Shown: positions 33,751-45,753 of the stretch, piece by piece
Numbering within the stretch: position 1 is the first letter of the stretch
Layout of the letters: each line of letters begins with the position of its first letter
NCBI RefSeq assembly: GCF_050947875.1
Contig: NC_134573.1
Span: forward strand, 67,120,315-67,184,314
DNA from: Dermacentor variabilis
Lineage: Eukaryota; Arthropoda; Arachnida; Ixodida; Ixodidae
Length of the DNA stretch: 64,000 bases
Direction: 5' to 3'
Position numbers and translations under genes: made by a program
The notes under the pieces: model-generated
Database searches by the model: none
What the model was told of the DNA's origin: nothing
What the model saw: only the letters and a program-made list of their open reading frames with translations

Positions 33751-34176
33751 TTGTCACGTGGTGGTGACGTTGAAGAACACAGTAGCAAATACTGTGAAAG
33801 ACAAAACTAACTTTTATTGGGCGAACCTGTGCCCACAAAAACAGGCTACACTTAGAGGACAACGATAGCGGTGAAGAAGGTCGGCGATCGTCAAAAATCT
33901 CATCAGAGGGTCAAGCGCTTCGGCTATTATAGAGCAGTCGTCGAATGTTCCAGGCTAATCGTTCGGACCCGCATGCCTTCCACAAAGTTCTACACCATTC
34001 GCGTCAGGTGATGAAATCAGATAACATAAGGTTCGGCGACAACAGACAGCGGATAGAAGCATCGATAACTTTCCAGAAACTTCGGATACATGCAGACGCG
34101 TCCCACGCTGTGCGATATTTGTTAGGCGGCGAAACGTGGTCGCCCATTAAATATAAGTACACGTGTCAATACCATA
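33751..34176 (-). mobile_element. Solo-LTR-like unit (TG...CA)
   Basis: The unit begins 'tgtcacgtggtggtgacgtt' and ends 'cacgtgtca', so it has TG/CA ends and short inverted termini (tgtcacgtg / cacgtgtca). Read on the minus strand it has a poly(A)-like signal 'cccaataaaagtt' from 33821-33811, and AT-rich promoter-like sequence near 34145. This is the layout of a Gypsy-type LTR left by recombination. The flanks 'atat' and 'atac' are near-matches but not a clear duplication. It is not the LTR of the Gypsy element at 45-50 kb as far as I can see. Confidence 0.6.
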
Positions 34177-34179
34177 TCA

Positions 34180-34600
34180 AAGTTTTTTGCTGACTTTGTT
34201 TCTGCCGCACGCGCGCAGTGGTGTATTTCTAGGATGTCCTTTTATGGTGGTCTTTCCCGAATAATAATTAGTTGCGAGTTTGTGCTTGTCCTTGATTGCT
34301 CTCTCTGCGATAATTTCTTTGGGCAGTTTAATGTTTGCTAATGTGCACCTACTTGCCTAAGAACACGTTCTTCTAAATTATTATAAAGCGGCGCATTTCT
34401 TTACATAAGCACCTATGGCCACCGTTGTCGTTTATTTCAAGTGCAGTGGAAACCGGCCAATGTTATCCTTAATCGATGTAAAAATCCTGCAAAATATAGT
34501 TTTACGCATATCAGCAGCGTCGTATCAGAATGAGACAAGTCAATATGAGCGGCGGGACGTTTTCAAAACGACAACTTGGAGTTGCTCGGTTTGATCAAAT
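34180..34600. other. No gene seen
   Basis: AT-rich sequence between the LTR-like unit and the GC-rich repeat; nothing recognised. Confidence 0.4.
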
Positions 34601-34606
34601 TTGGTC

Positions 34607-34805
34607 TCGTCTTTTGCGATGGCAATGATATAGACCCTGCAAGCGCATTTCCGCCGTCGGCGTCGCCGTGACATTCCGGATAAGGTCCAAGTGCAGTAGC
34701 ATCGTGGCCTCACGCCGTATTTTGACTGAAAGAGCGCGAAGTTGAGCCGTGCACGGTAGCTAGATCTCGTGTGCGCGAGGAAAGAGGGAAGCAAGTCGTT
34801 TTCCC
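34607..34805 (+). repeat. 'gcgatagcaatta' GC-rich repeat, copy 2
   Basis: It starts 'ttgcgatggcaatgatatag' and continues 'gcatttccgccgtcggcgtcgccgtgac', matching the order of segments in copies at 19282 and 35703. It is diverged and non-coding. Confidence 0.5.
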
Positions 34806-35144
34806 TCGCGCGCGAGGCACCGGAAAAGGGGGGGGGACCTGCGTATGGCACAGCAGAGCGTGGCCGCGCGTTGCTGTACCGTAAAAAACCATCTGCTAGG
34901 CGCGGCGAGCGCTGATCTCGTCGTGTTCGCTGTGTTCTCGCTGCTTAGTTCGCGTTGAAGTGAAAGGCAGCGCGAACGTCAATTTGCTCGTTGCTTCTGA
35001 GCGCTTTCTGAAGTTAGTGTTTTGACAGCGAATGTCCGTGTCCGCAGTCACCGAGTGAGGTGCGTTGAAGTGTGGCTGCGCGCGTGACACCATGCTTGTT
35101 AATTTAGTTAGTAATGGAATGTTTACACGTTTATACCGCCGAAA

Positions 35145-35620
35145 AAATATTTATTTATTTATTTATTTATTTCACGTACCTTCAAGGCCCGAAGGCGTTA
35201 AAGAAAGGAGTGGAGTCAGGACAAGAAGTAATGCAGTGAAAACACAAACAAGAATATTAACAAAAATATTAACAAAAGGCATTCTGAACGGCTGTCTTGA
35301 AGTTAGTAGGGTCGGTGATGAGTGCGATTGATGCGGGTAGGCGATTCTAGTCCGCGCTTGTCCTGGGGATGAATGAGTCACTGTACCGGTTTGTACGGCA
35401 CAATGGCACCCCGATTTTAAGGCTGTGGCCAGTGCGGGCCGAAATATAAAACGGAGGGGCAAGAAGGGTTTCTTTTAAAAGGGGGTTCAAATGAAAAACT
35501 TTGTGAAAAAGGGAGAGACGGCAAGATTTGCGGCGTCACGAAAGATCAGGTAAGTTAACAGTTCGTTATATTGAAGAGATACTTGCATAGCGAGAATAAT
35601 TAGATAAGACAAAGCGTGCA
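35145..35620. repeat. (ATTT)n tract and adjoining dispersed repeat
   Basis: A run of six ATTT units (35149-35172) is followed by 'ttcaaggcccgaaggcgtta' and a repeat-like body to about 35620. The pattern of a simple tract beside a conserved segment suggests a LINE 3' end on the minus strand; I recall the 'gggcccgaaggc' phrase as recurrent in tick DNA. No protein domain is left. Confidence 0.45.
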
Positions 35621-35702
35621 CCATAATACTATCTTTACTTCGCCTAGCAATTTACTGTCGCTATAAATGCTTCGTCTGTTTGGCAAAACGGTGACTTTTT
35701 TA

Positions 35703-35905
35703 TTGTTATAGCAATTGTATGGACACTACAGGCTCATTTCTGTCATTGCCCTCGGCATAAAGTCCCAGGACGACAACATCGCCGCCCGCCGTGTACGATA
35801 TGTGCGAGCGAAAGCACGCAAGGCGAGCCACCGATCGCGGCTAAATCTGGCACGCGCGAGGGAGGAAAGCGGAGAGCAAGCGCGTCGCCTTCTGTTGCGA
35901 GACAG
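35703..35905 (+). repeat. 'gcgatagcaatta' GC-rich repeat, copy 3
   Basis: It starts 'attgttatagcaattgtatgg' and keeps 'gctcatttctgtcattgccc', 'ataaagtccc' and 'ggaaagcggagagcaagcgc' in the order seen at 19282. It lies 1.1 kb from copy 2 in the same orientation. The long open frames across 35715-36334 on both strands are by-products of its GC content. Confidence 0.55.
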
Positions 35906-36378
35906 GTCGTTGAGGTATGGGAAGGAGGCAGTGGGCGGGGCGGTGTTTAGCTCCGGCACCATCGCCTGCATCAGCGCATTCTGTGACCGGGCGCGAGTGG
36001 AACACGACCACGGCTCGATCTCGCGCGCGACACCGAAGAAACCAGGGAGGCAGCACGGGAGGGAGAGGGCGGTGGCTTCTACTCCGCCACCAACCGCGCA
36101 CTTTTCGCGGAGGCGAGCGATTCCGCACGCCCTATTAAGCTCGAGACACATGGGGCGATTCTCCGCTTGATAGGCCATACGGCGCGGCGTGTGCGACTTG
36201 CCGCATGCGGCGATTCGATACACATGGTACGAATAGCTTTGCCGTGCGTCAGTCCCTGAAGCTCCGCCCACATTGTCACTCTTCCATTGTTGCTTGACGA
36301 ATTTCGGTGTTCGCAGTGTCGACATCAGAAACAATATTTAGCTAAAAAGAAAAATAACGGCTCCTATTGTGAAATATA

Positions 36379-37349
36379 GGGCCCAATAAGGTAAGACTAA
36401 TCCAATATGTTTTTATTCCAATCTCCTGACGTCAAATTTGCGTAACCGCCGACGCAAGCATTGGGCGGTCACCAGCACCTTTGTCTGAACAGACCGTTCA
36501 AACAATCTCCTCATTCATAGGAGGTCACTTCTGTTTGCTTGAAATACGAATAACATTGCTTACATTGACCTGGTTGTCTTGCCTAATTGGCTGACAAGAA
36601 GCGATGAGCACACTCAAGTGGAAACAGAATCGATGGGGCCGAGCCACTGCACTGAAAATCGATAACCGGATAAAGAGGGTGGAGCCGGTCGCTTTCTTTT
36701 GCTTAGCTTGAGGTGGCTCGTCGACAATCTGGACGGCATGCAATGTAAGCTTAAGAATGACGCTAAAACGGATCCTCAGCAAGGAATAGTTGGCAGAACA
36801 AGGTCTTAAATGTGCTGAAAGTACTCGAAAACATTACACGGTCGCGCAAAAGGCTTATTATACTCAAATAAACTGATGCTCTCCGATAGGTGCGACTAGC
36901 CAGTGACTGAGCGATCGGCGGCAGCCATCTTCTATTCCTTTCGGAACGGGGCAGACTGCGGCTATTCAGAAGAAAGTTCAGTTTTGTTCGGCATAATAAT
37001 GTATCTTGAACGCGTACACGTCATTTTGACGCTATGAGCTTTTGCGGTTTTTTGACGCTGCGTGGCAGGCAGGTGAAGTGGGTGTCACCCGAAAACTTTT
37101 GAGAAACAGCCGAGGAGTAGTGCTGAAAAGGCGCCGAATCAGAAATAACTATTTTTCTTTTGTTAGGTCAAATCATGCACAATGAGTGTGTACACGTCAT
37201 ATCAAAATGGGGAGCTATCGCGGTTTTCGTGACGTCACGTGACAGATAGGTGAAGTGGGGTTGGTCCAAAAAAGTTTTTGACCAATCGCGGAGTGCTGGT
37301 TGCAGAATTGGAATAGAAAAGTTTGGAATAGTTTTACTTTATAGTGCCC
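36379..37349 (+). mobile_element. 971-bp MITE-like element, copy A
   Basis: The ends are inverted: left 'gggcccaataaggtaagactaatccaa' (a 27-bp segment split here as gggcccaataag / gtaagactaatccaa) and right, reversed, gggcactataaag / taaaactattccaa. A second copy in the same orientation is at 62475-63441 and matches along its length, including 'aaccgccgacgcaagcat', 'ccatcttctattcctttcgg' and 'gtgacgtcacgtgacag'. No transposase frame is present, so it is non-autonomous. Superfamily is unknown. Confidence 0.75.
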
Positions 37350-40019
37350 AGAGTCTAATATGTCTTGGTTCGCCAGAATAAAAAATAGTGTCTGAATGCG
37401 ACATAACTATGCCCTAAACTTGAACAAACTCACATAAAGGTGCTGGGAACTGCGGTCTAGTCGCAGCACGCGCGTTCCCGTTGTTTAGTGAATAGTGTTG
37501 GTGTGTTGGTTTTGTGTTCAATGTGCTATTCTCGCAATGCTGCACCTCGACCACCGCAAAAGATTGCTTCTTCTTGAAAAGAATATTCTACTTATTCTGA
37601 AGAAGCAGAAATAGAAACGAAGGTGCTAGGTACGACCATCATGGAGGGAATGGCACACGGAAAGCGAATATTCTACGAGTTACTGTGAGCGTAAAAGCGT
37701 AGTTTCAGCATTACACTTTTAATGAACAATGTGTACAACGCGATGAGGAAGGAATAGCTAAATGTCATCACCACTGCATGGCTGGGAAGTGTTACTTTAT
37801 TATTGAGGATGTTACCTCGACATTAAGGAAGCTTTAACACTGGACCAACTGGGATTTCCCTAGCAAGATACTTATAAAATGCAGAAATGCTCTCGGGAAA
37901 CAACTGCTTCACCGATTCGAATAAAGTTGCATTTGAAAGAGAACGTGAAATTCTAGAAGGCAAGAAGCACAATTACGATGTAGGACCTCATACTTAGAGA
38001 AATTGGCATGTCTAAAAATTTAAACCCAATATTTACAAATCCGCCACATTGCGGCGAAAACAGATGTCGGAACGCTGTGACCTGTATCGGTACAGCTTAC
38101 GCGAAATTCTTACAATGCTTACAAGTGTTTAGCAAAAGTCCTACAAATTTGTAGTATGTTTGATAGCGGCGCATATATGATACGTCACTTTTGTCCAATT
38201 TTGTCACTTTTGTCCAACGTGCGTTTAATACATTGTCATACCTATATTTTTTACTAAATTACAGAATAAAACTTACTACTGTAGTTTTTCTGTCCAATTT
38301 GGGAATTTTCAAGAATATTTGTTAAGAGATTGATGACCTAAGTTAAAAAAACTGCTTCTTACATTTGAGCTACTTGCATTTGAGCTTTGAGCTACTTACA
38401 TTTGAATTTCCGTCTCCCGCATTCCCCGTGTTTTCCCTGGATTGCTACTTACATTTAGTAATTTTGTCCTTTCAATGCGACAGACCTCAAAAATTCTGTG
38501 CACTGTATGTCTAGGAAAACGTTTTCTCGATTTTCATGCATCTACACAAGCTCCTGAGCTAAAGCAATATCTTTAAACACTGTACCGTTAACACAATTTC
38601 CTGTAATCACTTTAGAGACAGGGAATGCGCATCGCTCCCTGAGATGCAGAGAATGCGTAACGGCGACATTGAATACTTCAAGAAGTGCTATCGAATTACG
38701 CCGCACCAGTTTGATTTTCTGCTGAACTTCTTGTGCGAAGACTTCCAGAAAAAGTACGTCGTCAGAAAGCCAATATGTGCCTTGCCGAACGTCTGGCCAT
38801 GACACTAAGGTAATGTATCCCACATTTGTGTAAGGTGTTCCATTTGTATGCAAAGCTTTATCTCACTTTGCCACTGCAATATTGATTCAGTTAAATTATT
38901 GGAATCTCTATTTGCATGTAATACATGGAAAGAAAAATAAAAACTGAATGCGTTGACAGGCTAGATGGTGGTTATGAGTATTAGGTTCTATGCAAGCAGG
39001 ACAACACTGAAAGGAGACAGGGCAAGGCACTACGGTGAACTAACTTGATATGTCAGATCCCTGCTTATAAAAAAAAACAACCTCAGGAGCTTGAACAAAG
39101 AAACCATCATAATGGGCAGATTAAGAGATGAAATCATACAAATTGTCCAAAACATAGGTGCTGTGCGGAGCGTGACAGAAGGAGCATGAACAGGCACACA
39201 TCCATGTCATGCCGTTGGTTGCGTGACACAATTGTATGAAGCAACAGAGAGATGAATTGTGCTGATTGGTGTACGTTTATTGTTATTGCGCTATGAGCAG
39301 CACACACTAACCGCGACAAAATGGAAACTAGCTCTGAACGAAGACACGAACTGACCCAATAAAGCCATCATTTACACAATGTGCGCATGGTGTCATTATA
39401 GCTGAGTCTAGATTTTAGTTATCAAGCTTGTGCAGCCATGTTTCACCAAGAATTAAGAAATCAGTTTGCGAAAAGAAACATTCCAAGTTTGTAAAATCTA
39501 CTGTTGGTATATTCTATAAAATCCACTTGACAAGTGACAAGGCGTCCATGGGCGAGACAGGCCACTGCATGTATAACTGAGAACACGAGCGGCCTCTACC
39601 AAGAGAAACTGGCTCACCTTTAGCACAACACGGCAATATATGCACGGGTCAAGCTGTCTTCAAAGAGAGCGTGATATTGAAAAGGAGTCAGAGTACCACT
39701 GCCCGAGAATTGTCAGAAAATTTTTAACAGGCTTCTTTTAAATGTTGTCCTTAAGGAATACCAGTTTTTAAATTGTCTGCTACAAGCTTTTAAAGCTGGC
39801 ATCCTTACCCCTGTTGCAGGTACCTATCGTCTCGTGACGTTATGCAAGATGTAACGCTTTTGTTCAGAGGGGGAATATCAACCGCACGCATGGCTGTCCG
39901 AGTCAGATGTGGGGCACTTTAGAGCAGACTGAAGCCGGTCTACATGCCTGTCGGTGTTCTCTGTTAAAGTTGTTACAGGCAATCACTTCCAATGTTCAAG
40001 CCGTAGTTACACTTAAGAA

Positions 40020-40885
40020 AAAGACAATTCCACCTTGTGGTCGTACTAAACCTAGACAAGCTGAAAAAGGCAGTGAAGAAATGGGATGGAGACAAAATTG
40101 AGGTGTTTATTTTTGGAAACACAAACCGGACTTTAGGCTTGGAACGTAAATCATTGAAAAGGGTGAAGAGGGGACGGGGCAAAGGACTGTTGGAAGACAC
40201 CTACAGTGCAAGCTCAACACTGTGTTTTCGGATGACCCTTTCAACATCAGCAATTTCATGACCCTCGTAGACGAACTGCGACAATAATTGTCAGAAGCCA
40301 CAGCAGCCTCTCCCGTTCACATACAGGACTTGGTTCTACTCAATTCTCAAAATGAACAAGTCGCAGCTAGAGAGGTATTGAGAAATCTGGTGAACTGCCC
40401 TTTCAGACTGCCTGTGGTGTAGGTGTAGAAGCCTTTTAATGTCGCTAGACAAGTATTTGTCTTCCACGCTCATTGATAAGAAGTTTTATGCCGACAAAAA
40501 CGAGTATGTATCGGGTCATGTATAGCCCCAGCGCTTCGTAATATCTTTCTAGCAAACTTTGACAGCAAGCTTAAACAAAAGTGAGACCATGAGCACATGC
40601 TTAGAATATTTAGGTACGCTGATTATATTCTGATTATGTTCCCCATGTTGTTCCCCAAATGTGTTGATGCCTTTTCAGTCTAACCATCCAAATCTATTGA
40701 AGAGAGGAATTGTGCTCTCAAAGCTCATTAAGCAAGAGTTACTTACACACTGTTATGACAGGATTTCGATCACAACTGCAACGTCTGTCGGGAGCTACAA
40801 AAAGCGTCCGAGGTACATCCGAATTATTCTTTCCACACTCCGTAATCTGTCAAAGAGATGGTCCAATGTGAGAAATAGTTGAAGT
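40020..40885 (+). pseudogene. Penelope-like RT fragment inside a Harbinger intron
   Basis: Plus frames show VCIGSCIAPALRNIFLANFD (40505-40565), the motif that precedes the RT active site in Penelope-like elements, then FRYADYILIM, where the usual YVDD has lost both acidic residues. Downstream SNHPNLLKRGIVLSKLIKQE (40675-40740) is the post-RT segment. The region 40020-40450 is more decayed. It lies between Harbinger exons 3 and 4 in the same orientation. This copy differs from the Penelope-like element at 52-56 kb in sequence, so it is a different lineage. Confidence 0.7.
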
Positions 40886-42775
40886 TAGGTCGTCATTTCC
40901 GATGGTGCATGATGTCACTAGTAGAAGAATTTCAGTGGAAATGTTTAACAATGCGTCGGAAAGTCGATCAATTTCTATAGGTGTGGTAAAGAAAGGGTTA
41001 ACTCCTTATTGACTTGGACCACCGCTTTAGTGGGACGTCTCACGCTCTGTTACCTTAAGGGAGTTCATGGGTGCCCCTGTGACACAAGTATTGCGCACTG
41101 AAAACACAGCTTCATTCCCTGCAGTTACTATTCGAGGTGAAGCATTCATGATGCTGAGTCTTAAGAGTGCTTTAAGTTGGGCCATATAATACACTCACCA
41201 ACAGCTGTAGCTTTAAGGTATTGCATTGTTATTTCGTGCAACGTGCCCACAGGGGCATTCCGTATGGTGGTTTTGTTTAGAATATAATTGAAACCAGTCA
41301 CCTGGAGTGCCTGGTGAATCTGAATATGGCCTTCCTCAGCTTGAAGTACACTGACAAAGTACTGCCCGTTACTGTGAAAACTGCTTCATGTTTAAAATTG
41401 TTTTTGTCGCATACAGAAACCCGAGAGTGGCACCTTGCAGCAAACTGCGGAGGGCGTTGGACGAACCTGGCAGTCCTTGGAACTGTCGACGGCAAGCATG
41501 TGCACATCAAGTGCCCGACCAAATCAGGAAGCATGCACTTCAACTGCTAGGTGAGTATACTTTTGCAATATAGAACAGGTAACCTGAAGCAATAGCTCAG
41601 GCCTGTTGGTATGTGATCAAAAATGAAAGCTCGTAGGATGAACTCGGCTGCAACTGCTTATCTTCTGCCTTGAATAACAACACATGGGGCACAACAGGGA
41701 AGGAACCAGCTCACAATGTGTAAGGAATGCTTTAAATAAAGCTTAGGTAAAGTGTGAATGCAGAAATCGGAAAGAAGTGTCAGAAACAAATCTAACATTT
41801 TTTTCACCAAGGCCATGTGTACTACAAGTTCTCAAGTTCTTCACAAGTGATGTCTGCTGCTCTCCTTGTCGGCTCTCTGAAGGCTAGGCCAATTCCGATT
41901 TCAGGAAAAGGTCCAGGGGTTCTGGCGCTAAAAGCATAATGCCACTTTTGGAACCTTCTTGAAATCTTAAACACTGACTTACATTTTGGAGCGAAGGAAT
42001 ACATGTGCTTGTTTATCGTCTTTCACGGACAGGTAGTCTAGTTGGTCATTCCTCAGGTTTTTCGGGGCTCGGAGATGGATTTCCACAAATCTTGCTGCTC
42101 ATTTTTTCTTGTGGAAGTTTCCACATCCTTTAGCACATTCCACACGCACACTGCTAGATATCCATAGCTTCTCACTACACAAATGAGCAGCTGCACACGA
42201 CGCACAACTATCTGATTTTGCATGCTTCATTCCTCATTTCTTATTCTCATTCTGTGTGGGCTTCTGTCGGCAGTGGCTCCGATTTGTGATGTGTAGATGC
42301 TTAGCTCATTGCTTGGATGGTGACAATACCGTTAGCGGTTTATGAGTGTGCATGATCTGGTTGTACACTTGTTGGTGTGTTATGCCGCTACTGGCATTGT
42401 AAGTATATTCTTGTGCATGCTCTCCGCAACATTCTGGTACACTCTTGTGGTTACTTGTTTATTGCAGAATACTTATTCCATTGTGCTTCCTGCTGTGGTT
42501 GACAGCAACTAGAAGTTTGTTGCTGCGCACGTGGGTGCATACCGCAAGCAGAGTGATGGGGGAATGCTCGAGCAGTCCATATTCGGGCAGTCACTGGACA
42601 AAGGAAAGCTGCAGGTTCCCCGGGACCTGCCACTACCGAACACAGCCCTGTCAGCTCATTGTGTCTTTATCGGTGATGAGGCCTTCCAGCGGAAAACCGA
42701 TTTTTTTAGGCCGTACCCGGGTCGAGGATTGCAGGCCAGCAAGAAAAAATTCACCTACCGACTCAGCAGAGCAAG

Positions 42776-42862
42776 GCGAGTTGAAATGCTTACCACGCTG
42801 CTTTCTAAGAACTGAAGGCTCATGATTTATCGTGAACATTCCTGTTGTGCATCATGCAGAAG
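42776..42862 (+). other. Possible 87-nt GC-AG intron in the Harbinger gene
   Basis: The sequence AAG/GCGAGT at 42773-42781 and the acceptor ending 'gcagaag' at 42862 bracket 87 nt. Removing them restores SRARR followed by VENAF, the normal spacing around the catalytic Glu. A GT donor mutated to GC, or a true GC-AG intron, would both explain it. The direct repeat 'aaggcg' on both sides also allows an insertion. Confidence 0.4.
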
Positions 42863-43439
42863 GCGTGTCGAGAACGCTTTTCTAATCCTGGTGACCCGGT
42901 GGAGGACCCTTGAAAGACTAATAGGAGAAGGCCCAGAAAATGCCAAGCAGGTGGCAAAGTCACTGCGCTTGCTTCACAATTTCCAGATGCAGGTGGCCCA
43001 CACCAGCACACACAACTTCAGTCTCGTGGCACGATATGTCAGGGACATATACTTGCAGTACTTCAACAGCGTTGCAGGGCGTTCTTCCTGGCAAGATGCC
43101 GTGGTTTGAAGTTGCAGTGCACTGATGCTACCGCTGCTCCAATAGGTGATGCGTAAACTCGCTAAGGCTCATGGGATGCATCGTCTGACCACGAAAATTG
43201 AGCACAGGGGGTCATTCAAACAAATTTTTAGCCGAATCTACAGAACGCGTGAATAATATATGCGCGATGTCGCAGTTTCCTGGTTATATGGAATGACGAG
43301 TCGCACTTTCTTGTTCTCAAGTAAATTTCGTACGGTTTTTTTGCTTATTTCATCTCCATTTAACTAGGCTGATTCAAACACGGATGATCTAGAAGTGGAG
43401 GCACTATAGGCAGGCTGGCAAGGAACTTTGAGTGCTCCT

Positions 43440-45360
43440 GATGATACACAATATGCTTATTTCTGTGATGTGATTGAATCGTTAAAACAGGCGACCACTG
43501 CAGGATCATTGCTTTTTCATTTCATTATGCTCATAGAAGCGTCCCTGGATATGCTCATTATTTATTCATGCATTCTAATGGCGTGTTTTATAGTGCGCCC
43601 TTCGATCAGGTCGCCCATGTACATTGATTTCTGAAGCAGTAGAGCTGTCGTTTTGTAGTTATTCTTGGTGTATCAAATATGGCGTTGCAACGTGGCCATC
43701 AAACGAAAAAGTCTCTAAGTGGGTCCAAATGGCACTCTGGTCATCCTCCAGATTTCTTATGCTGGTAACAGTTGGTTTCTCTGAGGAAGTGTTGTAAACC
43801 ATAGGAATCGCAGCGAATCCTGTCCTCATCATACAGACCGATTTGAAGGAAGGTCTTTTCTACATCTGCTGTCATAGGGACCTTGTATTGGCGGAAACAA
43901 TGAAAATTGTGTTCCTATGTCTGGGTTTAGGCTTGGCCCTGATTACAAATTTTCGTTTAATGTCCTCACTTCACGTTCATAAGAGGATGCGCTGAATTAA
44001 ATGCGAATCTTTGTTGGAGCCTGGTTTTTCTCAATCACTGCTCGATGCAGCATGTAGTAATGTCGAAATTCGCTTGTGGATGGCGAATACGAATCTTTAC
44101 TGATTCTTCTTTCAGATATACATGAATGGTCTTGTCGTACTTTTCTTTATCCACAATGAAATTGTCTGCCAAGTCCTCCGTTTTCTTTCAAGGAAGTAGA
44201 AATTGATGGCAACCTTCCTTGTTAGTTATATATTCTGGATCTGTTGTAGTGTCAGTTAAATATCTATCATGGTTTATTCATCAGCTCTGACACCGACACC
44301 TTCCAGGTCCCAATATCGCACGACAACCTCCGAAACAGTGCCCTCTTCTGCGCAGCTTCAGAACGCAATAGTCCTGGAACAGTGAACGGTGTTTCCTGGG
44401 AAAAGAAGTAGCCCTTGCGCAGTCCACTCTAATTTAGTTTGCACAACTTTTAGTTACTTTCATTTCTACTACAGGGTTTTCACGTCAGTAATATTCTGAA
44501 CCTATAGGTATTAATACAGAATTTACGTTGACTTCTGCTGTCCAAAAGTATCCTGTAGTCAAGGACTGCAATAATATAACGGGGCTGCTTGTAGAGAAAG
44601 AAGGTTACCTGCTGTTGCAGAAGCCTCATTTTCCTCTTGAAGTCAGGGTTACGCATAGAAGTGACATGATGTCGAGAATATCCATCGCATCTTCGTCTTC
44701 CTCTACGATTCCTTGCCATGTGACCTTCCTTCAGACTTCGAAAACATTGTCTGGCCTTGGTCCGAATCTATTTCCTGTCTGGGAAACTAATTTCTTTGTC
44801 GTGGCATACTTCGGCACTATGCTTAGGCGATTTGCAAAAGAGGCACAGGTCAGCTTTCTTCAACACACTTTGTAGAGCTGCTGCTGTGGGATGCTGCACA
44901 GATTGCGATGTCTATTTTTCTAGACAACTTCTGGCATGTCCGGGAGCGCATATGCTGGCACTGCTTCTCGACACTGGAGTTGATCGAAGTACTCCAGAAG
45001 ACTTTGTAACTCTTTATCTGCTTTCGTCATCCGATGCACTGAGTCAGTCTCCACGTAAAGCGTTGATACCACTCTGGACGCTGTCGTTAGCTTGCCAAGC
45101 TCATGAAATTTAAGCGCCAAATCTGACAGCAAGACTCACAAGAGAGTTCCGTAACATGGAACAATAAGTGGGGGTGGGTTTATGCCAAGAGCTTTGAGAC
45201 CCTTACATTCGCCTGTACTCGGCCATACTTTCATCTCCAAAATTTTTCATGAGAATATCTATGGCGTCCCGATAGCACTCTTTAGTTGCTTGGATTGCAG
45301 ATATGGCTGAAGCGACAGCACCTCTGGGTAGTGCTCAGGTAATTAAACTTGTCAGTAGTG
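43440..45360 (-). pseudogene. BEL/Pao retrotransposon gag-pol, decayed
   Basis: Read minus: a gag-like domain (DUF1759 type) at about 45100-45360 with AISAIQATKECYRDAIDILM and KNFGDES. Next a perfect zinc knuckle CLFCKSPKHSAEVC at 44804-44845, a second degraded one (CFRSLKEGHMARN) and HVTSMRNPDFK, then a protease start ILLDSRSQRKF where DSG is expected. The RT follows with QYKVPMTADVEKTFLQIGLY (about 43840) and SMYMGDLIEG (about 43590), the latter replacing YVDD. This order is specific to BEL/Pao elements. There are many stops and shifts, RNase H and integrase are missing, and no LTRs are visible. Confidence 0.75.
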
Positions 45361-45409
45361 ATCAGCTCTTCCTTACTGTGCACGGGCGTCTGCTGCGGTA
45401 CAGCATGCA

Positions 45410-45753
45410 GATGTTCCAGTCCTGCATGCAAAGTGCCCATTCAACCAAATGGCCTCAGGGGTTTTACAAGGACGACAGCCAGTGTAGTGCATGGTGATCT
45501 GTGACTACAGCAAATGGACGTCCATAAAAATAAGGCTGGACCTCAGAGCCTAGATGATGTCCAGACATTCTTTTTCTGTCACAGGGTAATTTGCCTCAGC
45601 TTTCGTAAGCCTACCACTTGCAAAAGCCACAACATAGTAAGGAAATTCTAGTTTGCGCTGAGCTAGAACAACGCCGAGGCCAACACCACTGACATCTGTG
45701 TGGACGTCTGCAGGGGCTGATGGGTCGCTACGGCGCAAAATTGGTGGAGACAT
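45410..45753 (-). pseudogene. Gypsy RNase H, interrupted
   Basis: [20 protein letters not shown] gives the first catalytic Asp (TDVSG), and [18 protein letters not shown] the second-residue region. It continues in another frame with HALHW-like sequence to about 45410, where similarity ends against the BEL/Pao gag. Confidence 0.75.

Larger units (their letters stand above)
37537..43109 (+). pseudogene. PIF/Harbinger transposase gene, multi-exon, decayed
   Basis: Six exon-like pieces encode a HARBI1-like DDE nuclease in order. 37537-37690: N-terminus with LDHRKRLLLLEKNILLILKK, two stops. About 38630-38809: NGDIEYFKKCYRITPHQFD, one frameshift, donor GTAATG. 39820-about 39951: YLSSRDVMQDVTLLFRGGIS. 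About 41310-41550: first catalytic Asp in TVDGKHVHIKCPTKSGS, donor GTGAGT. 42468-42775: second Asp in IGDEAFQRKTDFFRPYPGR. 42863-43109: catalytic Glu in RVENAF. Exons 2 and 3 join in phase to give LRYLSS. All three catalytic acidic residues remain, but stops and frameshifts inactivate it. These enzymes move elements with TAA/TTA targets. Element ends were not located. Confidence 0.82.

Noticed and set aside
33751..34176. LTR belonging to the Gypsy element at 45-50 kb
   Set aside because: I see no similarity to the flank of that element; treated as an independent solo-LTR-like unit.
35715..36334. Overlapping long frames on both strands (151 and 202 codons)
   Set aside because: They lie in a GC-rich dispersed repeat with Arg/Ala-rich translations on both strands.
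37537..43109. Functional HARBI1-like host gene
   Set aside because: Stops or frameshifts occur in most exons, so a domesticated active gene is not supported by this sequence.
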